The notes beneath the pieces were generated by a model that was not told where the DNA came from, did not search any database, and worked only from the letters and a program-made list of their open reading frames with translations. Shown here piece by piece: positions 62,836 to 64,000 of a DNA stretch of 64,000 bases; position 1 is the first letter of the stretch; each line of letters opens with the position of its first letter. The position numbers and the translations under genes were made by a program. The DNA lies in IMG/VR virus record IMGVR_UViG_3300032053_007880, positions 1 through 64,000 of that record. The stretch is one strand, 5' to 3'. The stretch comes from a virus.

Positions 62836-63615
62836 ATGTCAGGAAAAACAAGAATCTCGATCACCAAAGAGTATTTGAAACAAGAATATTCTGAAAAACA
62901 AAAAACCACGACGGAGATTGCTGCCGAAATAGGGTGTTCAATTAACACTGTGAACGCCAGATTGAAACATTTCGGAATTGAACTTCGGAAGTCTTGGGAT
63001 AGGGATCGTGAAAGCCTTGTTGGAAGAGACTTCAACAAGTGGCATGTGTTGAAACAAATGCCATCAAAAAGGAAAGTAACACAATGGCTGTGTGAATGCG
63101 AATGCGGAACACAGAAGGTTATTCATTATGGTGCTTTAACCTCTGGGCAAAGACTACAATGTAGAAAATGTTCTGCTTTTTCTCAAAGATCAAAAGAGCC
63201 AATCACACGTACTTTTTGGAAACAAATAGAAAGAGGGGCCACATTAAGAAATTTGCCGATTGAGATCACACGTGAAGATGCTTATAATCTGTTCTTGATT
63301 CAAAACAAAAAATGTGCTTTGACAGGCATGGATTTGAAGTTTTCAGATACAACCACAAGTTATAACGGGACAGCATCTTTGGATAGAAAAGATTCATCTC
63401 TTGGTTATGTCAAAGAAAATGTACAATGGGTTCACAAAGACATAAACTTGATGAAGCTAGATCATAGCGAAGACCGTTTTGTGCATTTGTGCGAAATGGT
63501 TGTAAAATACAAATCCTCAACACTGGAGAAAAGTCATGAAATTGCGTTTGATTCTGAGTGCGTTACTGGTGATGGTCGCTACGACCGTCCATGCACAGCA
63601 AAAGCGAACATTTGA
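62836..63615 (+). CDS. HNH-type homing endonuclease with N-terminal HTH
   Basis: The N-terminus (about residues 20-50, KTTTEIAAEIGCSINTVNAR) is a helix-turn-helix; then zinc pairs CECECG and CRKCS; then the HNH-like core CALTGMDLKF, GTASLDRKDSSLGYVKENVQ and WVHKDINLMK, shared with the protein at 48258. Its 3' end overlaps the start of the exported protein by 80 bases, and the last 25 residues look like arbitrary read-through, so it probably inserted just upstream of that gene. Confidence 0.87.
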   Translation: MSGKTRISITKEYLKQEYSEKQKTTTEIAAEIGCSINTVNARLKHFGIELRKSWDRDRESLVGRDFNKWHVLKQMPSKRKVTQWLCECECGTQKVIHYGALTSGQRLQCRKCSAFSQRSKEPITRTFWKQIERGATLRNLPIEITREDAYNLFLIQNKKCALTGMDLKFSDTTTSYNGTASLDRKDSSLGYVKENVQWVHKDINLMKLDHSEDRFVHLCEMVVKYKSSTLEKSHEIAFDSECVTGDGRYDRPCTAKANI

Positions 63616-64000
63616 ATCGCTCGTAGGCGGCGTCGAAGTGGCTCCTGTCGAAAACTCGCCAATCACACAAGTTCCTTTCATCACATGGGGCGGTGATGTT
63701 TCAACTTTTGTCGCCAACGGCGGATTGGTGACAACGCCGCAGTCCATTTACGGCAAGTCAGGTTTGAATCTAAAACTTGTCCCCGGCGACGACTTCGAAC
63801 AACAAGTTCGTGACTATCTGACCGGCAAAAGCCCATATCTTCGTGGCACCTACCACATGGTGGCTTTGGCGTCAGAGATGATGAACAAAGATCCTCGCAC
63901 CAAGCCAGTTATGGTTATGCAATTGACTTGGAGTCTTGGAGATCATTTGGTTGGTCGTGAAGCAATTCGCACAATCAATGATTTCAAGGGCAAGAAGATC
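63536..64000 (+). CDS. Exported solute-binding-like protein, 3' end outside window
   Basis: ATG 63536 follows GGAGAAAAG. The frame is open to the window end (155 residues). It starts with a signal peptide MKLRLILSALLVMVATTVHA and then has VPFITWGGDVSTFVANGGLV, SIYGKSGLNLKLVPGDDFEQ and LVGREAIRTINDFKGKKI, the pattern of periplasmic ABC-type solute-binding (NMT1/NrtA-like) proteins. Phage copies of such proteins are rare; the classic example is PstS in cyanophages. Ligand and C-terminus cannot be seen. Confidence 0.78.
   Translation, partial: MKLRLILSALLVMVATTVHAQQKRTFESLVGGVEVAPVENSPITQVPFITWGGDVSTFVANGGLVTTPQSIYGKSGLNLKLVPGDDFEQQVRDYLTGKSPYLRGTYHMVALASEMMNKDPRTKPVMVMQLTWSLGDHLVGREAIRTINDFKGKKI

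Noticed and set aside
1-64000. CRISPR arrays, insertion sequences, integrase or attachment sites
   Set aside because: No spaced direct repeats, transposase or recombinase genes, or flanking target duplications were seen.

Overview
The window looks like part of the genome of a large tailed phage of a Gram-negative host, or a contig from one. The evidence is a compact, partly bidirectional layout with 1-4 base start/stop overlaps, a phage replication and recombination set, a nucleotide metabolism set (thymidylate synthase, DHFR, dNMP kinase, thioredoxin, nucleoside deoxyribosyltransferase-like, Nudix), at least six free-standing homing endonuclease genes, and dozens of small unknown proteins. 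The replication set comprises a RecA/UvsX-like recombinase, a gp32-like ssDNA-binding protein, a DnaB-like helicase, a family A DNA polymerase, a separate DnaQ-type exonuclease and a Ski2/Hel308-like helicase. A Gram-negative host is inferred from an HldE-like ADP-heptose enzyme, a heptosyltransferase-like protein, an ExbB/MotA-like channel protein and exported proteins. I see no capsid, tail-sheath, terminase, integrase, tRNA, rRNA or CRISPR array, so this is an accessory plus replication section and the host cannot be named.

Layout. 1-2.5 kb: unknown phage proteins. 2.5-9.7 kb: a minus-strand operon prkA - yeaH/DUF444 - FkbM methyltransferase - TPR/GT9 glycosyltransferase - spoVR - small protein, i.e. 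the bacterial PrkA/YeaH/SpoVR stress system with two glycan genes inside it. 9.8-19 kb: small proteins, homing endonucleases, a Cys-rich lipoprotein, an HldE-like enzyme, DHFR and thymidylate synthase behind a structured leader. 19-22 kb: a nuclease-like zinc-finger protein and a three-gene membrane cassette with an ExbB/MotA-like protein. 22-29 kb: a YWTD beta-propeller protein and its paralogue, class II fructose-bisphosphatase, a second FkbM methyltransferase, cupin, metallophosphoesterase and nucleotide enzymes. 30-40 kb: helicase, exonuclease, amidoligase, recombinase, ssDNA-binding protein. 40-53 kb: dual-specificity phosphatase, exported SRPBCC-like protein with a consensus promoter, DnaB-like helicase, ParB-like protein with a 26-bp palindrome, glycosyl/pyruvyl transferases, a possible sigma factor and the polymerase. 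53.3-53.8 kb: a gene-free, highly structured block that is probably a noncoding RNA. 54-64 kb: small membrane proteins, sulfotransferase-like protein, DDAH-like enzyme, DegT aminotransferase, GNAT, UV endonuclease, P-loop kinase, HNH endonuclease and the start of an exported solute-binding-like protein.

Three themes stand out. First, the phage carries the complete PrkA/YeaH/SpoVR triad. Second, about ten otherwise unrelated proteins share an N-terminal peptide of the form M-x-F-K-x-[WF]-[LIMV]...E that resembles the T4 capsid-targeting peptide, so they may be packaged and injected. Third, a sugar/glycan toolkit (HldE-like, GT9, GT4, two FkbM methyltransferases, pyruvyl transferase, DegT aminotransferase, GNAT, cupin, fructose-bisphosphatase) is scattered through the window, consistent with glycan modification of host or virion. 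Two genes appear to be broken by single-base frameshifts near their starts, which could be assembly errors or real.
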